Shown: one piece after another, positions 1 to 8,049 of the stretch
How positions within the stretch are numbered: the stretch's first letter is position 1
Layout: every line of letters begins with the position of its first letter
NCBI GenBank assembly: GCA_024640585.1
Contig: JAHEEQ010000098.1
Span: forward strand, 1 to 8,928
DNA: 8,928 nt
From: Micrococcales bacterium
Lineage (GTDB): Bacteria > Actinomycetota > Actinomycetes > S36-B12 > UBA5976
Direction of reading: 5' to 3'
Notes under the pieces: model-generated
Seen by the model: the letters and a program-made list of their open reading frames with translations, nothing else
What the model was told of the DNA's origin: nothing
Database searches by the model: none
Made by a program: the position numbers and the translations under genes

Positions 1-597
1 GCCACTGATGATGCCGAATATCGAATTGTTGAAAAAGTTGACAACTTCAACTACCAATTGAATGCAAAGAGTTTTTGGCAGGCTCACACTCAAGCCCCGA
101 AGGTTTTTGTAGATACCGCACTCGAAATGCTAGATGTTAAAACCGGTCAACACGTTTGCGATTTATATTCAGGCAGCGGTTTGTTTACACTGCCATTCGC
201 CGCGAAAGTTGGCGCAGGTGGGAGAGTGGAAAGCGTAGAAGGTGACCTCAAAGCTGTATCAAGTTTGAAGCGCAATACGCGAAATCTGCCAAACGTACAT
301 ATCTATGCAATGGGCGTTGAAAAATGGTTTGCTAATTCAAAGCTTAAAAATGTTGATTCAATATTGATAGATCCTCCAAGAGCGGGTGCAGGTGCCAATG
401 TGATTCAGTCCATCACAAAACTGAAGCCCGCCAAAGTTTTGTACGTGGCATGTGATCCGGCTTCGTTAGGGCGTGACGTGGCTTATTTCGCTGAATTTGG
501 ATATGAATTGTCCGAGGTCCGCGCCTGGGACGCATTTGGACAGACGCAACATCTCGAATCTTTTGCCTTATTTGTGCCGAGTAAGATTCAGGGCTGA
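1..597 (+). CDS. Class I SAM-dependent RNA (uracil-C5) methyltransferase, TrmA/RlmD family, 5' partial
   Basis: This is the C-terminal 198 residues of an RNA m5U methyltransferase; the 5' end lies outside the window. The frame is open from base 1, and the sequence before the in-frame TTG at 58 already reads like the family (YRIV..., then FWQAH near residues 25-29), so that TTG is not the true start. The SAM-binding motif DLYSGSGLF is at fragment residues 54-62, the DPPRAG motif at 124-129, the nucleophile Cys151 in VACDPASLGRD, and the general-base Glu186 in QHLES. The family methylates C5 of a uridine in tRNA or 23S rRNA. Which target applies cannot be told without the N-terminal half, where a TRAM domain and sometimes an Fe-S cluster sit. 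The final motif reads AFGQTQHLES where I would expect AFPxTxHVE, a mild divergence. The gene ends in a double stop (TGA TAG), 23 bases before acnA, so the two are probably cotranscribed. Confidence 0.9.
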   Translation, partial: ATDDAEYRIVEKVDNFNYQLNAKSFWQAHTQAPKVFVDTALEMLDVKTGQHVCDLYSGSGLFTLPFAAKVGAGGRVESVEGDLKAVSSLKRNTRNLPNVHIYAMGVEKWFANSKLKNVDSILIDPPRAGAGANVIQSITKLKPAKVLYVACDPASLGRDVAYFAEFGYELSEVRAWDAFGQTQHLESFALFVPSKIQG

Positions 598-611
598 TAG
601 GCACTTAGTTT

Positions 612-615
612 GGAG
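612..615 (+). promoter_or_regulatory. Shine-Dalgarno site of acnA
   Basis: GGAG followed by TAAAT and the ATG at 621. It is the clearest ribosome binding site in the window and fixes the acnA start. It fits acnA being an internal gene of a transcript that begins upstream, unlike several first genes here that appear leaderless. Confidence 0.7.
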
Positions 616-620
616 TAAAT

Positions 621-3296
621 ATGGCACACCCGAATTCGTTCAACGCAAAACTAAAGTTGACGGTCGGAAACCAAGAGTTTGAGTATTTCGATATCAGCAA
701 AGTTGAAGGTTCAAAAGCTCTGCCATACACACACAAGGTTCTTTTGGAAAATTTGTTGCGCTGCGAAGACGGCGCAAACATCACTAAGGCGCAGATTGCC
801 GCACTCGGTAATTGGGATGCATCGAGTGAGCCTTCGGAAGAGATTCAATTCACTCCCGCACGTGTAATCATGCAGGACTTCACTGGCGTGCCATGTGTGG
901 TTGATCTTGCAACCATGCGTGAAGCGGTGAAGGACCTAGGTGGAGATCCGCAAAAGATTAACCCCTTAGCGCCAGCAGAATTGGTCATTGACCACTCAGT
1001 TATTTCTGACAATTTCGGTCGTAAAGATTCTTTTGATTTAAACGTTGCAGTTGAATACGAACGCAATCACGAACGCTATGTATTTTTACGTTGGGGCCAA
1101 ACGGCTTTCAGTGAATTTAAAGTTGTACCGCCAGGAACTGGCATTGTGCACCAAGTAAATATCGAACATCTAGCTCGAACAATTATGGTTCGAGGCGGAG
1201 TTGCTTATCCAGATACAGTTGTCGGAACTGACTCGCACACCACAATGGTCAATGGACTTGGTGTTTTGGGTTGGGGAGTGGGCGGCATTGAAGCAGAAGC
1301 CGCAATGCTTGGCCAACCCGTTTCGATGTTGATTCCACGTGTGGTTGGTTTCAAACTTATTGGTCAACTTCCAGCAGGGGCTACCGCAACAGATTTGGTT
1401 TTGACCATTACGCAATTACTCCGCCAGCATGGAGTTGTTGGAAAGTTTGTCGAGTTTTATGGTGAAGGTGTGGCAAGTGTGCCTTTGGCCAACCGTGCCA
1501 CTATAGGAAATATGTCGCCAGAGTACGGTTCAACAGCAGCTATCTTCCCAATTGACGAAGAAACATTGCGTTACCTCGAACTTACTGGTCGCAAAGAAGA
1601 CGAACTCGCTTTGATAGAAATCTATGCTCGCAAGCAAGGTTTGTGGCACGATGCAAAAGCGGAAGATTATGTTGAGCCGAAATACAGTGAATATTTAGAA
1701 CTTGATTTGAGCACAGTGGTCCCATCAATTGCTGGGCCTAAGCGACCACAGGACCGGGTTGAACTTACTAAATCAAAGTCTGAATTTGAAGCTGCAGTAG
1801 CAACATACACAAATGGGCAAGCGCATAAAAAAACCCCAGTGAAATTGGCAAGTGGTCAGGAAACTGAATTAGATCATGGGCATGTAGTAATCGCTTCTAT
1901 AACTTCTTGCACAAACACTTCAAACCCTTCAGTCATGCTCGGTGCGGGTTTGCTTGCGAAGAATGCTGTCGAAAAGGGTTTAACTTCAAAACCTTGGGTT
2001 AAAACAACTTTGGCACCTGGTTCCCAAGTTGTAACCGATTACTACAACAAATCAGGTCTAACTCCGTATTTGGAAAATTTAGGTTTTCATCTAGTTGGTT
2101 ATGGTTGTGTGACCTGCATTGGAAACAGTGGACCCCTTCCAGAAGAAATCTCTGACGCGGTGAACAAAGAAGATTTAACAGTTGTTTCTGTTCTAAGTGG
2201 AAATAGAAACTTTGAAGGTCGCATCAACCCTGATGTGAAGATGAATTACTTAGCATCTCCACCACTTGTAATTGCATACGCGCTTGCTGGAACTATGAAT
2301 TTTGATTTCGAAAACGATTCGTTAGGAAATGACAAGGATGGCAATCCAGTTTTCTTAAAGGATATTTGGCCAACACCTGCTCAGGTTCAAGCAACGATTG
2401 ATAGTGCGATTGATCGCAAAATGTTTTCCGAACGCTACGCACACGTATTTGAAGGAGATTCTCGTTGGCAAGGTCTTCCAGTTCCAACTGGCGATACTTT
2501 TGAATGGGATTCGAAGTCAACTTATGTACGTAAACCTCCATACTTCGAAGGCATGCCAAAGCAACCTAAACCAGTTACTGATTTTTCTGGTGCTCGTGTT
2601 TTAGCATTGCTTGGAGACTCGGTTACTACTGACCATATTTCACCAGCTGGCTCAATTAAAGCTGGAACTCCTGCAGCGCAGTACCTTGATGCCAATGGAG
2701 TAGCAAAAGCTGATTACAACTCATATGGATCTCGTCGTGGAAATCATGAGGTCATGATTCGCGGAACTTTTGCCAACATTCGATTAAAGAATCAACTTCT
2801 CGATGGAGTTGAAGGCGGTTTTACTCGTGACTTCACTTTGGAAGGCGCTCCACAGAGTTTCATATATGACGCCTCTATCAACTACCAAAATGCAGGTACT
2901 CCACTTGTGATTTTGGCAGGTAAAGAATACGGATCTGGCTCATCTCGCGACTGGGCTGCAAAAGGAACTGCATTGCTTGGAGTCAAAGTTGTTATCGCGC
3001 AATCGTATGAACGTATTCACCGCTCTAATTTGATCGGAATGGGTGTACTTCCGCTGCAGTTCCCAGCTGGACAAAATGCTTCATCGCTAGATCTCGATGG
3101 CAGTGAAGTGTTCGATTTCGCAGGTATAGTTGAACTGAACAATGGCAAGACTCCTAAAACTATTGCAGTAACTGCTACAAAGCAGGATGGAAAAGTTGTG
3201 AAGTTTGACGCAGTCGTGCGAATAGACACTCCGGGTGAAGCGGACTATTACCGTCACGGCGGAATCTTGCAATATGTTTTGCGAAGTTTGCTCTAG
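621..3296 (+). CDS. acnA: Aconitate hydratase A (aconitase)
   Basis: Monomeric [4Fe-4S] aconitase of the AcnA/IRP1 type, 891 residues, the same length I recall for E. coli AcnA. It interconverts citrate and isocitrate in the cytosolic TCA cycle. The three cluster ligands are Cys430 in SITSCTNTS and Cys496 and Cys499 in GYGCVTCIG. Substrate-site motifs include TDSHTT (from Thr203, with Asp204 and His206) and the swivel-domain loop GSGSSRDW with Arg776. The N-terminal three-domain core covers roughly residues 60-560, and the swivel domain roughly 650-830. Family knowledge says the apo form can bind mRNA, but nothing here shows that it does. The start has a good GGAG site, and it follows the RNA methyltransferase by 23 bases. 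Its TAG stop (3294-3296) overlaps the stop of the convergent RNase D gene, leaving no room for a terminator. No truncation or motif loss is visible. Confidence 0.97.
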   Translation: MAHPNSFNAKLKLTVGNQEFEYFDISKVEGSKALPYTHKVLLENLLRCEDGANITKAQIAALGNWDASSEPSEEIQFTPARVIMQDFTGVPCVVDLATMREAVKDLGGDPQKINPLAPAELVIDHSVISDNFGRKDSFDLNVAVEYERNHERYVFLRWGQTAFSEFKVVPPGTGIVHQVNIEHLARTIMVRGGVAYPDTVVGTDSHTTMVNGLGVLGWGVGGIEAEAAMLGQPVSMLIPRVVGFKLIGQLPAGATATDLVLTITQLLRQHGVVGKFVEFYGEGVASVPLANRATIGNMSPEYGSTAAIFPIDEETLRYLELTGRKEDELALIEIYARKQGLWHDAKAEDYVEPKYSEYLELDLSTVVPSIAGPKRPQDRVELTKSKSEFEAAVATYTNGQAHKKTPVKLASGQETELDHGHVVIASITSCTNTSNPSVMLGAGLLAKNAVEKGLTSKPWVKTTLAPGSQVVTDYYNKSGLTPYLENLGFHLVGYGCVTCIGNSGPLPEEISDAVNKEDLTVVSVLSGNRNFEGRINPDVKMNYLASPPLVIAYALAGTMNFDFENDSLGNDKDGNPVFLKDIWPTPAQVQATIDSAIDRKMFSERYAHVFEGDSRWQGLPVPTGDTFEWDSKSTYVRKPPYFEGMPKQPKPVTDFSGARVLALLGDSVTTDHISPAGSIKAGTPAAQYLDANGVAKADYNSYGSRRGNHEVMIRGTFANIRLKNQLLDGVEGGFTRDFTLEGAPQSFIYDASINYQNAGTPLVILAGKEYGSGSSRDWAAKGTALLGVKVVIAQSYERIHRSNLIGMGVLPLQFPAGQNASSLDLDGSEVFDFAGIVELNNGKTPKTIAVTATKQDGKVVKFDAVVRIDTPGEADYYRHGGILQYVLRSLL

Positions 3297-4519
3297 TCAA
3301 AAAGCAAAGCAAATACATCTGAACTGAGAAGTTCGGCTTGCCACTGGCGCGCGTTTTGATTCAGTAACCAGTTTTGTAATTCGGTTTCAGTCGTCAAAAT
3401 TTCGTAACCGCTCCAACAAAGTTGGCGAATAACTTCTGGTGAGATGATTATCTCAGGCGCAACTTCATGGGTTTCAGATATTTCAATAACCTTTGGTCGC
3501 ACTTTTGAAAATCTTTCGTGTGCTTCGGGATTCTTTTCTTCCCATGCCTTTGTTGGAGGGATTGAATTCAATCCAGCACTAGCTTTTGGCAATTCATTTT
3601 CATCTAAAGACAATGCATACTGTCTAACTTCCCACCAAAGATCCGCAAAAGCTTTGTGACTGCGGTTTCGCAAAGTTTCGAGCATGTAGACGTCTCGCGC
3701 GGATTTGAGCTCATTTTTTGCGATATCAATTATGGCTGCATCTGGAAGCACTTTGCTAACAGACTTGTCTCGCTCTTGCGCAATTCGATCTCTCTCGGAC
3801 CAAAGTTCGCGAATAATTGCTAGTTGACGAGGGTGGCGAACCTTGTGAATACCGCTGGTTTTACGCCAAGGTTCGGGCAGGGCTGGAGCAGGTTTCCATC
3901 CAACCAAATATTCAAATTCTTGTTCCGCCCAATGCAACCTATTTTTGGCATTTAATTGAGCTAACAAGATTTCACGAAGTTCAACAAGTTTTTCAACGTC
4001 TAAGGCGGCGTAAATCAACCAAGGCTCAGGAAGGGGACGGGTGGACCAATCAGCTGCCGAGTGCTCTTTTGCCAAACTTATCTGCATTTCAGACTCGAGT
4101 AGAGCAGCCAAGCCAACTCTTGGTTTACCTAATAGTCTGCCAGCGTGTTCTGTGTCAAAAAGTTTTGTTGGTTTTAAACCAACTTCTGCGAGGCACGCCA
4201 AATCCTGAGTTGCAGCATGCAAGATCCACTCTGCTTTGGAGAGAACATTCGAAAGCTGTGAAAAATCACTAATCGATATTGGATCTATCAGGTAGGTCCC
4301 TGAGTTTTGACGCCTAAGTTGAATCAGATACGCGCGAGCGCTGTAGCGAAAACTGCTCGCTCTCTCAGCGTCAATAGCAATTGGGCCTGTGCCGTTTTGT
4401 AATTCGATACAAATTTGATTTAGACCTTCATTGGAGTCTATGAGGCTCGGCAAACCTTCGGAAGGGAAGGTTAATGTTTCGAAACGGTTTTCTTCTTCGA
4501 GAGATTCAAGATCATTCAT
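3293..4519 (-). CDS. rnd: Ribonuclease D-like 3'-5' exonuclease with HRDC domain
   Basis: A 408-residue protein with an N-terminal DEDDy exonuclease domain (about residues 35-195) and an HRDC nucleic-acid-binding domain (about 226-305). The four acidic metal ligands and the tyrosine of the DEDDy class are all present: Asp50 and Glu52 in IDAE, Asp106 in ATQDL, and Tyr170 plus Asp174 in YAALD. The enzyme should therefore be active. RNase D trims 3' ends of tRNA precursors and other small RNAs in the cytoplasm. The last 100 residues are a weaker, helical region as in other actinobacterial homologues. The ATG is one base after the TAA of the DUF3000 gene (TAA-A-ATG), so translation is probably coupled; only a weak purine stretch (GAAAAAG) precedes it. 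Its TAG stop shares CTAG with the acnA stop on the other strand. Confidence 0.93.
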   Translation of the reverse strand: MNDLESLEEENRFETLTFPSEGLPSLIDSNEGLNQICIELQNGTGPIAIDAERASSFRYSARAYLIQLRRQNSGTYLIDPISISDFSQLSNVLSKAEWILHAATQDLACLAEVGLKPTKLFDTEHAGRLLGKPRVGLAALLESEMQISLAKEHSAADWSTRPLPEPWLIYAALDVEKLVELREILLAQLNAKNRLHWAEQEFEYLVGWKPAPALPEPWRKTSGIHKVRHPRQLAIIRELWSERDRIAQERDKSVSKVLPDAAIIDIAKNELKSARDVYMLETLRNRSHKAFADLWWEVRQYALSLDENELPKASAGLNSIPPTKAWEEKNPEAHERFSKVRPKVIEISETHEVAPEIIISPEVIRQLCWSGYEILTTETELQNWLLNQNARQWQAELLSSDVFALLFD

Positions 4520-4520
4520 T

Positions 4521-5099
4521 TTACTTTTTCAATGATAAAGCTGTAACCCCAGCAGGAAGTGGTTCTAAGCCAGCAGCACTGGTTATTAAATCGATCCAGG
4601 CAAGTGCATGCTCAGTGAAATTTTCACCATCTGGGACTGTCCATGAAACTCTGATTTCGACTTGACCTTCGGGTTGGCGCATTGATATATCGCCAAAAGA
4701 TTGTGAGCCAGATCTCGAGACTGTTCCACTAAGTGCTAGTGGGTTAATTTCTCTCGCTTTGAAAGAGTCCTCAACCCAAGACCACCCGACTTCTAGCAAC
4801 ATTGGATCGGTTACTAATTCAGTTTCTAAATCTGCACTGACAAAACCAACCATTCGGAGATTGCCATCCCAGGTGTCTTGGAAATGCGGCTCAAATAAAA
4901 CAACTAGCCGACCATTGCCGACTTCTTCTCCATTTACATCTACGTCGGCGACGATTGCAGCTGTATGTGTCGCTAATCGAGCCGGGGCAGCGGTGTGGTC
5001 GAGTTTCACTTCAGGACGGGTGCTGCGATTATCAAGTAGGGCTTTAATCTGAGTAGTGATTTCAATCCACTGTGGATTACTTGATTCAACACTTTTCAC
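4521..5099 (-). CDS. DUF3000 family protein of unknown function
   Basis: A 192-residue cytosolic protein matching the actinobacterial DUF3000 family from memory. Recognisable segments are STRPEVKLD (about residues 26-34), APARLATHTAAIVADV (39-53), LLEVGWSWVED (101-111), ALSGTVSR (122-129), VEIRVSW (147-153) and the C-terminal AAGLEPLPAGVTAL (175-188). There is no signal peptide, membrane segment or catalytic motif I can name. I know of no established biochemical role. The start is GTG at 5099, because an in-frame TGA lies two codons upstream and no other start follows nearby. It is the first gene of a two-gene operon with RNase D, the same pairing I recall in M. tuberculosis (Rv2680-Rv2681). 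This suggests, but does not show, a link to RNA processing. A TAACCT hexamer ends six bases before the GTG, pointing to a leaderless message. Confidence 0.88.
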   Translation of the reverse strand: MKSVESSNPQWIEITTQIKALLDNRSTRPEVKLDHTAAPARLATHTAAIVADVDVNGEEVGNGRLVVLFEPHFQDTWDGNLRMVGFVSADLETELVTDPMLLEVGWSWVEDSFKAREINPLALSGTVSRSGSQSFGDISMRQPEGQVEIRVSWTVPDGENFTEHALAWIDLITSAAGLEPLPAGVTALSLKK

Positions 5100-5105
5100 A
5101 GTTCA

Positions 5106-5111
5106 AGGTTA
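5106..5111 (-). promoter_or_regulatory. Putative -10 element for leaderless DUF3000-rnd transcript
   Basis: On the minus strand TAACCT fits the actinobacterial TANNNT pattern and is followed by TGAACT and then the GTG start at 5099. With the hexamer at -12 to -7, the transcription start would fall on the first base of the start codon. No Shine-Dalgarno sequence is visible and no convincing -35 box was found. Confidence 0.45.
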
Positions 5112-5156
5112 TTTTGTCGAATGGCAAATCTATGAATTGGCTCGCCGCAAATTGAG

Positions 5157-5162
5157 TATTGT
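5157..5162 (+). promoter_or_regulatory. Putative -10 element for leaderless EamA transporter transcript
   Basis: TATTGT fits TANNNT and is followed by CCGCAC and then the ATG at 5169, the same six-base geometry as the divergent DUF3000 gene. No Shine-Dalgarno sequence precedes the ATG and no clear -35 box is seen at 16-18 bases. Confidence 0.45.
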
Positions 5163-5168
5163 CCGCAC

Positions 5169-5993
5169 ATGACTTTGGCGCTGGCATTACTTGGAAGTTT
5201 GATGTGGGGCGTAGCAGATTTTCTTGGTGGTCTAATTTCCAAAACCTACAAAGTCGCGTATGTGCTTGTCATTTCACAATTCTTTGGTTTGTTAACAATG
5301 GCCATCTATTTCTTTTTCGCAAATGATGGATGGGACTGGCGGGCAGGTTTTATGGCTTCCTTAGCCAGCCTCTCAGGTTTCTTCGGAATGATGAGTTTCT
5401 ATAAAGCCTTAGCAACTGGCACGATGGGGATAGTTTCTCCAATTGCCTCATTAGGTGCGATTTTGCCCGTAGCTGCCGGAATCTGGTCAGGTGAACAGCC
5501 ATCTGGAATGCAATTCTTAGGCATTCTCTTCGCACTCTTGGGTGTAGCTCTTGCTAGTGGACCAGAATTAAATGGCGCATCTGCGGCGAAACCAGTTTTC
5601 TTGGCGATTGGTGCGGCAATTGGCTTTGGGGCTTGTTTTATTTTCTTGAAGGAAGGTGGTGCTTATTCAGTTTCAACCACCATGATTTTGATGCGTGTTC
5701 AATCGATTCTCATTGGATTATTTATGATTTGGCGCGCAAAGTCAGTAATTCGAGTGCAACCAGTTCACTTGGGGCTACTTGTTTTGGTTGGAGCCTTCGA
5801 TGTACTTGCAAATGTAGCTTTCGCAACTGCGTCGCAATCTGATTTGCTGGCGATTGTTTCAGTGTTGTCGTCACTTTATCCGGTAGTTACAGTATTGATG
5901 GCTTGGTTATTTCTCAAAGAAAGACTCATGGCAATCCAATATGTGGGAATTGTGATTGCATTACTAGGCGTTTGCCAAATAGCTCTCGGCTAA
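5169..5993 (+). CDS. DMT superfamily (EamA) membrane transporter, substrate unknown
   Basis: A 274-residue inner-membrane protein with about ten hydrophobic helices, at roughly residues 3-23, 29-50, 57-79, 85-106, 114-131, 142-161, 170-188, 200-218, 226-247 and 254-272. This is the usual DMT plan of two five-helix EamA repeats, the halves splitting near residue 135. The N-terminal LMWGVADFLGG and the end-of-repeat pattern (P-V-V-T-V-L-M-A-W-L-F-L-K-E-R near 238-252) are typical of the family. Members export or import amino acids, nucleosides or other metabolites; the sequence does not reveal the substrate. The ATG at 5169 begins directly at the first helix, as in homologues. It is divergent from DUF3000 across 69 bp, and its TAA stop (5991-5993) overlaps the TAG of the convergent reductase-MsrB gene. 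Confidence 0.92.
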   Translation: MTLALALLGSLMWGVADFLGGLISKTYKVAYVLVISQFFGLLTMAIYFFFANDGWDWRAGFMASLASLSGFFGMMSFYKALATGTMGIVSPIASLGAILPVAAGIWSGEQPSGMQFLGILFALLGVALASGPELNGASAAKPVFLAIGAAIGFGACFIFLKEGGAYSVSTTMILMRVQSILIGLFMIWRAKSVIRVQPVHLGLLVLVGAFDVLANVAFATASQSDLLAIVSVLSSLYPVVTVLMAWLFLKERLMAIQYVGIVIALLGVCQIALG

Positions 5994-7021
5994 TCGTATT
6001 TACGGACTAAGCAAATCGCATTTATGCAATAGCGATCATCTGTTGGAAATCCAAAACCTTCGCCATGAAAAACGTGACCTAGGTGGCTATTACAACTTCC
6101 ACACTTGACTTCAACTCTGAGATAACCCTTGCTGTTGTCGTCTTCCAAAATCAAATTTGCTTGATCATTTGGTTTCCAAAAGGCTGGCCAACCACATCTA
6201 GCATCGAACTGATCTGTTGCATCGAATAAACGAGTTCCACAGGACCTGCAGGTGTAGTAGCCAGCAGCGGGTTTCTTTTCGTAGGCAACCGAAAATGGCG
6301 CCTGCGTACCAGCATCGCGCAATACAAAATACTCGCCAACTGTTAGTAATTCTTCCCAGGTTGGAAGTGTTCCAAAGTAAGAGAAAGTGAAACCATCCTC
6401 TGCAAACACTTCTGTGTGATTCGTTGTTTCCAAATATGTATTTATCCGTTGGTAAGTCTGCTCAATTCCGCTTTGATTACTTTGCGTCAACGCAAATTGG
6501 TCAATTAATCCAACGTTCAAAAGTTGTTCAACTAAAGCAGGCCCACCTTCGCAAGTGATTCGGATTATTCCTAATTCGTTTAGATGATCAAGTGCGAGTT
6601 TCCAGTCGATTTCGGTTTCACCGTATGAGAGGATTTTTGGGTTTTGAATATCACAGATTTCTCTCGTAGTGATTACATAATCTGAAATGGCCAAGAGCAC
6701 TTCAAGCTTTTGTGAATCTCTAGTCGCGGTAATCAAAAGAGGAAGTTTCTTTAAATTGTTTTTAGTTCGCCAGTCACTAAATTCTGGCGGACAGCTAATT
6801 GGCTGATATTTTTCGAGAATTGCAGTTTCAGAACCAACCAATATTGCATCTGAGACATAGCGATGGGCGAGAAGCCACTTTAGATCTGTTGGGTGGCTCA
6901 ATTCTCTCGAAGAGCCATTATTGCCAATATATCCTCCATTGGAACTTCGAACCATAATGGCACGAATCCCTTTGGCTGGGAAGGCTACCGTTTCGAGAAA
7001 TTCAACACTCAGTAAATCCAT
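5990..7021 (-). CDS. msrB: Fusion protein: RibD-type pyrimidine reductase domain plus peptide-methionine (R)-S-oxide reductase MsrB
   Basis: A 343-residue protein in one uninterrupted frame with two domains. Residues about 1-215 resemble the RibD C-terminal (DHFR-fold, NADPH-dependent) reductase. SSNGGYIG (26-33) stands where relatives have SxDG, DAILVGSETA is at 59-68, and CEGGPALVEQLL at 157-168. The acidic residue of SxDG is Asn28, so reductase activity is uncertain. Residues about 220-343 are a full MsrB, which repairs the R epimer of oxidised methionine. Zinc ligands are Cys258, Cys261, Cys307 and Cys310; HLGHVF is at 313-318, the catalytic Cys332 lies in RYCIN, and a likely resolving Cys276 in RCGWP. 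There is no signal peptide. I start at the ATG at 7021, since the longer open frame (to 7264) runs over zapE. Family alignment from memory would allow about ten more N-terminal residues from a non-ATG start, so the start is less certain than the rest. Confidence 0.88.
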   Translation of the reverse strand: MDLLSVEFLETVAFPAKGIRAIMVRSSNGGYIGNNGSSRELSHPTDLKWLLAHRYVSDAILVGSETAILEKYQPISCPPEFSDWRTKNNLKKLPLLITATRDSQKLEVLLAISDYVITTREICDIQNPKILSYGETEIDWKLALDHLNELGIIRITCEGGPALVEQLLNVGLIDQFALTQSNQSGIEQTYQRINTYLETTNHTEVFAEDGFTFSYFGTLPTWEELLTVGEYFVLRDAGTQAPFSVAYEKKPAAGYYTCRSCGTRLFDATDQFDARCGWPAFWKPNDQANLILEDDNSKGYLRVEVKCGSCNSHLGHVFHGEGFGFPTDDRYCINAICLVRKYD

Positions 7022-7041
7022 AGGTGGCAATTCTTGCAGAA

Positions 7042-7051
7042 AGTTTAGAGT
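7042..7051. promoter_or_regulatory. Putative overlapping divergent -10 elements (msrB fusion and zapE)
   Basis: In the 39-bp gap between divergent starts, the minus strand reads TAAACT (7047-7042) and the plus strand TAGAGT (7046-7051). Both fit TANNNT and they share two bases. The minus element would give a leader of about 14 bases before the ATG at 7021. The plus element ends 9 bases before the zapE ATG, giving almost no leader. This is pattern matching on short motifs and is weak evidence. Confidence 0.3.
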
Positions 7052-7060
7052 TCTGCCCTT

Positions 7061-8044
7061 ATGAATATGTCGATATCTAAAATCACTCCTAAAGTGACAA
7101 GTGATGAACTTATTGAAGGTCTGGTGCCACCACCGCATTTCAATCATGTTCGATTCGACAACTACATACCGGATATAAACCAACCTACTCAGTCGCAAGC
7201 GCTCGAGAATTTGCGGGATTTTGCGAAAGTGATTGGCCAGCAAAGGAAGTTTTGGCAGCGGCAAAATACCGCTCGCAATGGAAGATACCTAGATGGCGGA
7301 TTCGGCGTTGGTAAGACTCACTTGCTTGCAGCGCTTTGGCATGAAGTCAATGTTCCAAAAGTTTTTGGCACTTTCGTGGAATATACAAACTTAGTTGGCG
7401 CACTTGGTTTCAATGAAACAGTAAACCTTTTGCAACAATTCAAGCTAGTTTGCATCGATGAATTCGAACTTGATGATCCTGGAGACACAGTACTAATGTC
7501 AACGTTGTTGATGAGACTAGTTGAAGCCGGAGTATTTCTTGCTGCAACAAGCAACACACTCCCAGATCGACTTGGAGAGGAAAGATTCGCAGCTGATGAT
7601 TTTCAAAGGGAAATTCAAGGATTAGCCGCGCATTTTGAAAATCTACGTATTGATGGTGACGATTATCGCCATCGCGGAATCCCTAATGCAATTGAGACTT
7701 CTTCGAATGAAGAACTTGAACACATGGCAAGCGTTACTATCAACACGTCACTTGATAATTTTGTTGAACTTTCAAATCATCTAGCTACCGTTCACCCTTC
7801 CAAATACAGGGCTTTAGTAAAAGGAATTGATGTTGCCTGCATTAAGGATGTACGAACGATTTCCGATCAAGCAATTGCGCTACGTTGGGTGGTCTTAGCT
7901 GATCGTCTCTATGACGCAGACGTGAAAATTGTAACTAGCGGAGTAAAGCTTGATGAATTATTTGCGCCTGAACTTCTTAAGGGTGGCTATAGGAAGAAAT
8001 ATCGCCGGGCGTTGAGTAGATTGATTGCGTTGAGTCAATTGTGA
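7061..8044 (+). CDS. zapE: ZapE/AFG1-like AAA+ ATPase
   Basis: A 327-residue AFG1-type ATPase. Walker A is GGFGVGKT (residues 79-86) and Walker B is LVCIDEF (129-135, Asp133 and Glu134). The sensor-1 region AATSNTLPDRLGE (161-173) and the following block with RFAADDFQREIQGLAAHF (175-192) are characteristic of actinobacterial ZapE. The C-terminal part includes HPSKY and KGGYRKKYRRALSRL. In E. coli, ZapE is a division-associated ATPase acting on the Z ring, and mitochondrial AFG1 helps handle membrane proteins; the role in Actinobacteria is less clear. ATG 7061 is chosen over ATG 7067 only because it is first; a TAG lies in frame at 7046. It is divergent from the RibD_C-MsrB gene, as I recall for Rv2670c/Rv2671 in M. 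tuberculosis. Its TGA ends five bases from the tRNA-Val 3' end on the opposite strand, with no hairpin terminator visible. Confidence 0.93.
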   Translation: MNMSISKITPKVTSDELIEGLVPPPHFNHVRFDNYIPDINQPTQSQALENLRDFAKVIGQQRKFWQRQNTARNGRYLDGGFGVGKTHLLAALWHEVNVPKVFGTFVEYTNLVGALGFNETVNLLQQFKLVCIDEFELDDPGDTVLMSTLLMRLVEAGVFLAATSNTLPDRLGEERFAADDFQREIQGLAAHFENLRIDGDDYRHRGIPNAIETSSNEELEHMASVTINTSLDNFVELSNHLATVHPSKYRALVKGIDVACIKDVRTISDQAIALRWVVLADRLYDADVKIVTSGVKLDELFAPELLKGGYRKKYRRALSRLIALSQL

Positions 8045-8049
8045 TTTTG

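Noticed and set aside
58..60. TTG as start of the first gene
   Set aside because: The frame is open to base 1 and the codons before 58 already match the RNA methyltransferase family, so the gene is cut by the window edge.
1826..1838. A7-C4 run in acnA as a possible frameshift site
   Set aside because: In frame it reads AAA AAA ACC CCA, not the phase needed for a classic -1 slippery heptamer, and the downstream acnA frame is intact with no alternative product.
3817..4272. 151-codon plus-strand frame opposite RNase D
   Set aside because: It is a shadow of a gene with all DEDDy catalytic residues; the frame has no recognisable motif or start signal.
7022..7264. 81-codon N-terminal extension of the reductase-MsrB frame
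   Set aside because: It overlaps the well-supported 5' end of zapE on the other strand and shows no family resemblance except possibly its last ten or so residues. The ATG at 7021 is preferred.
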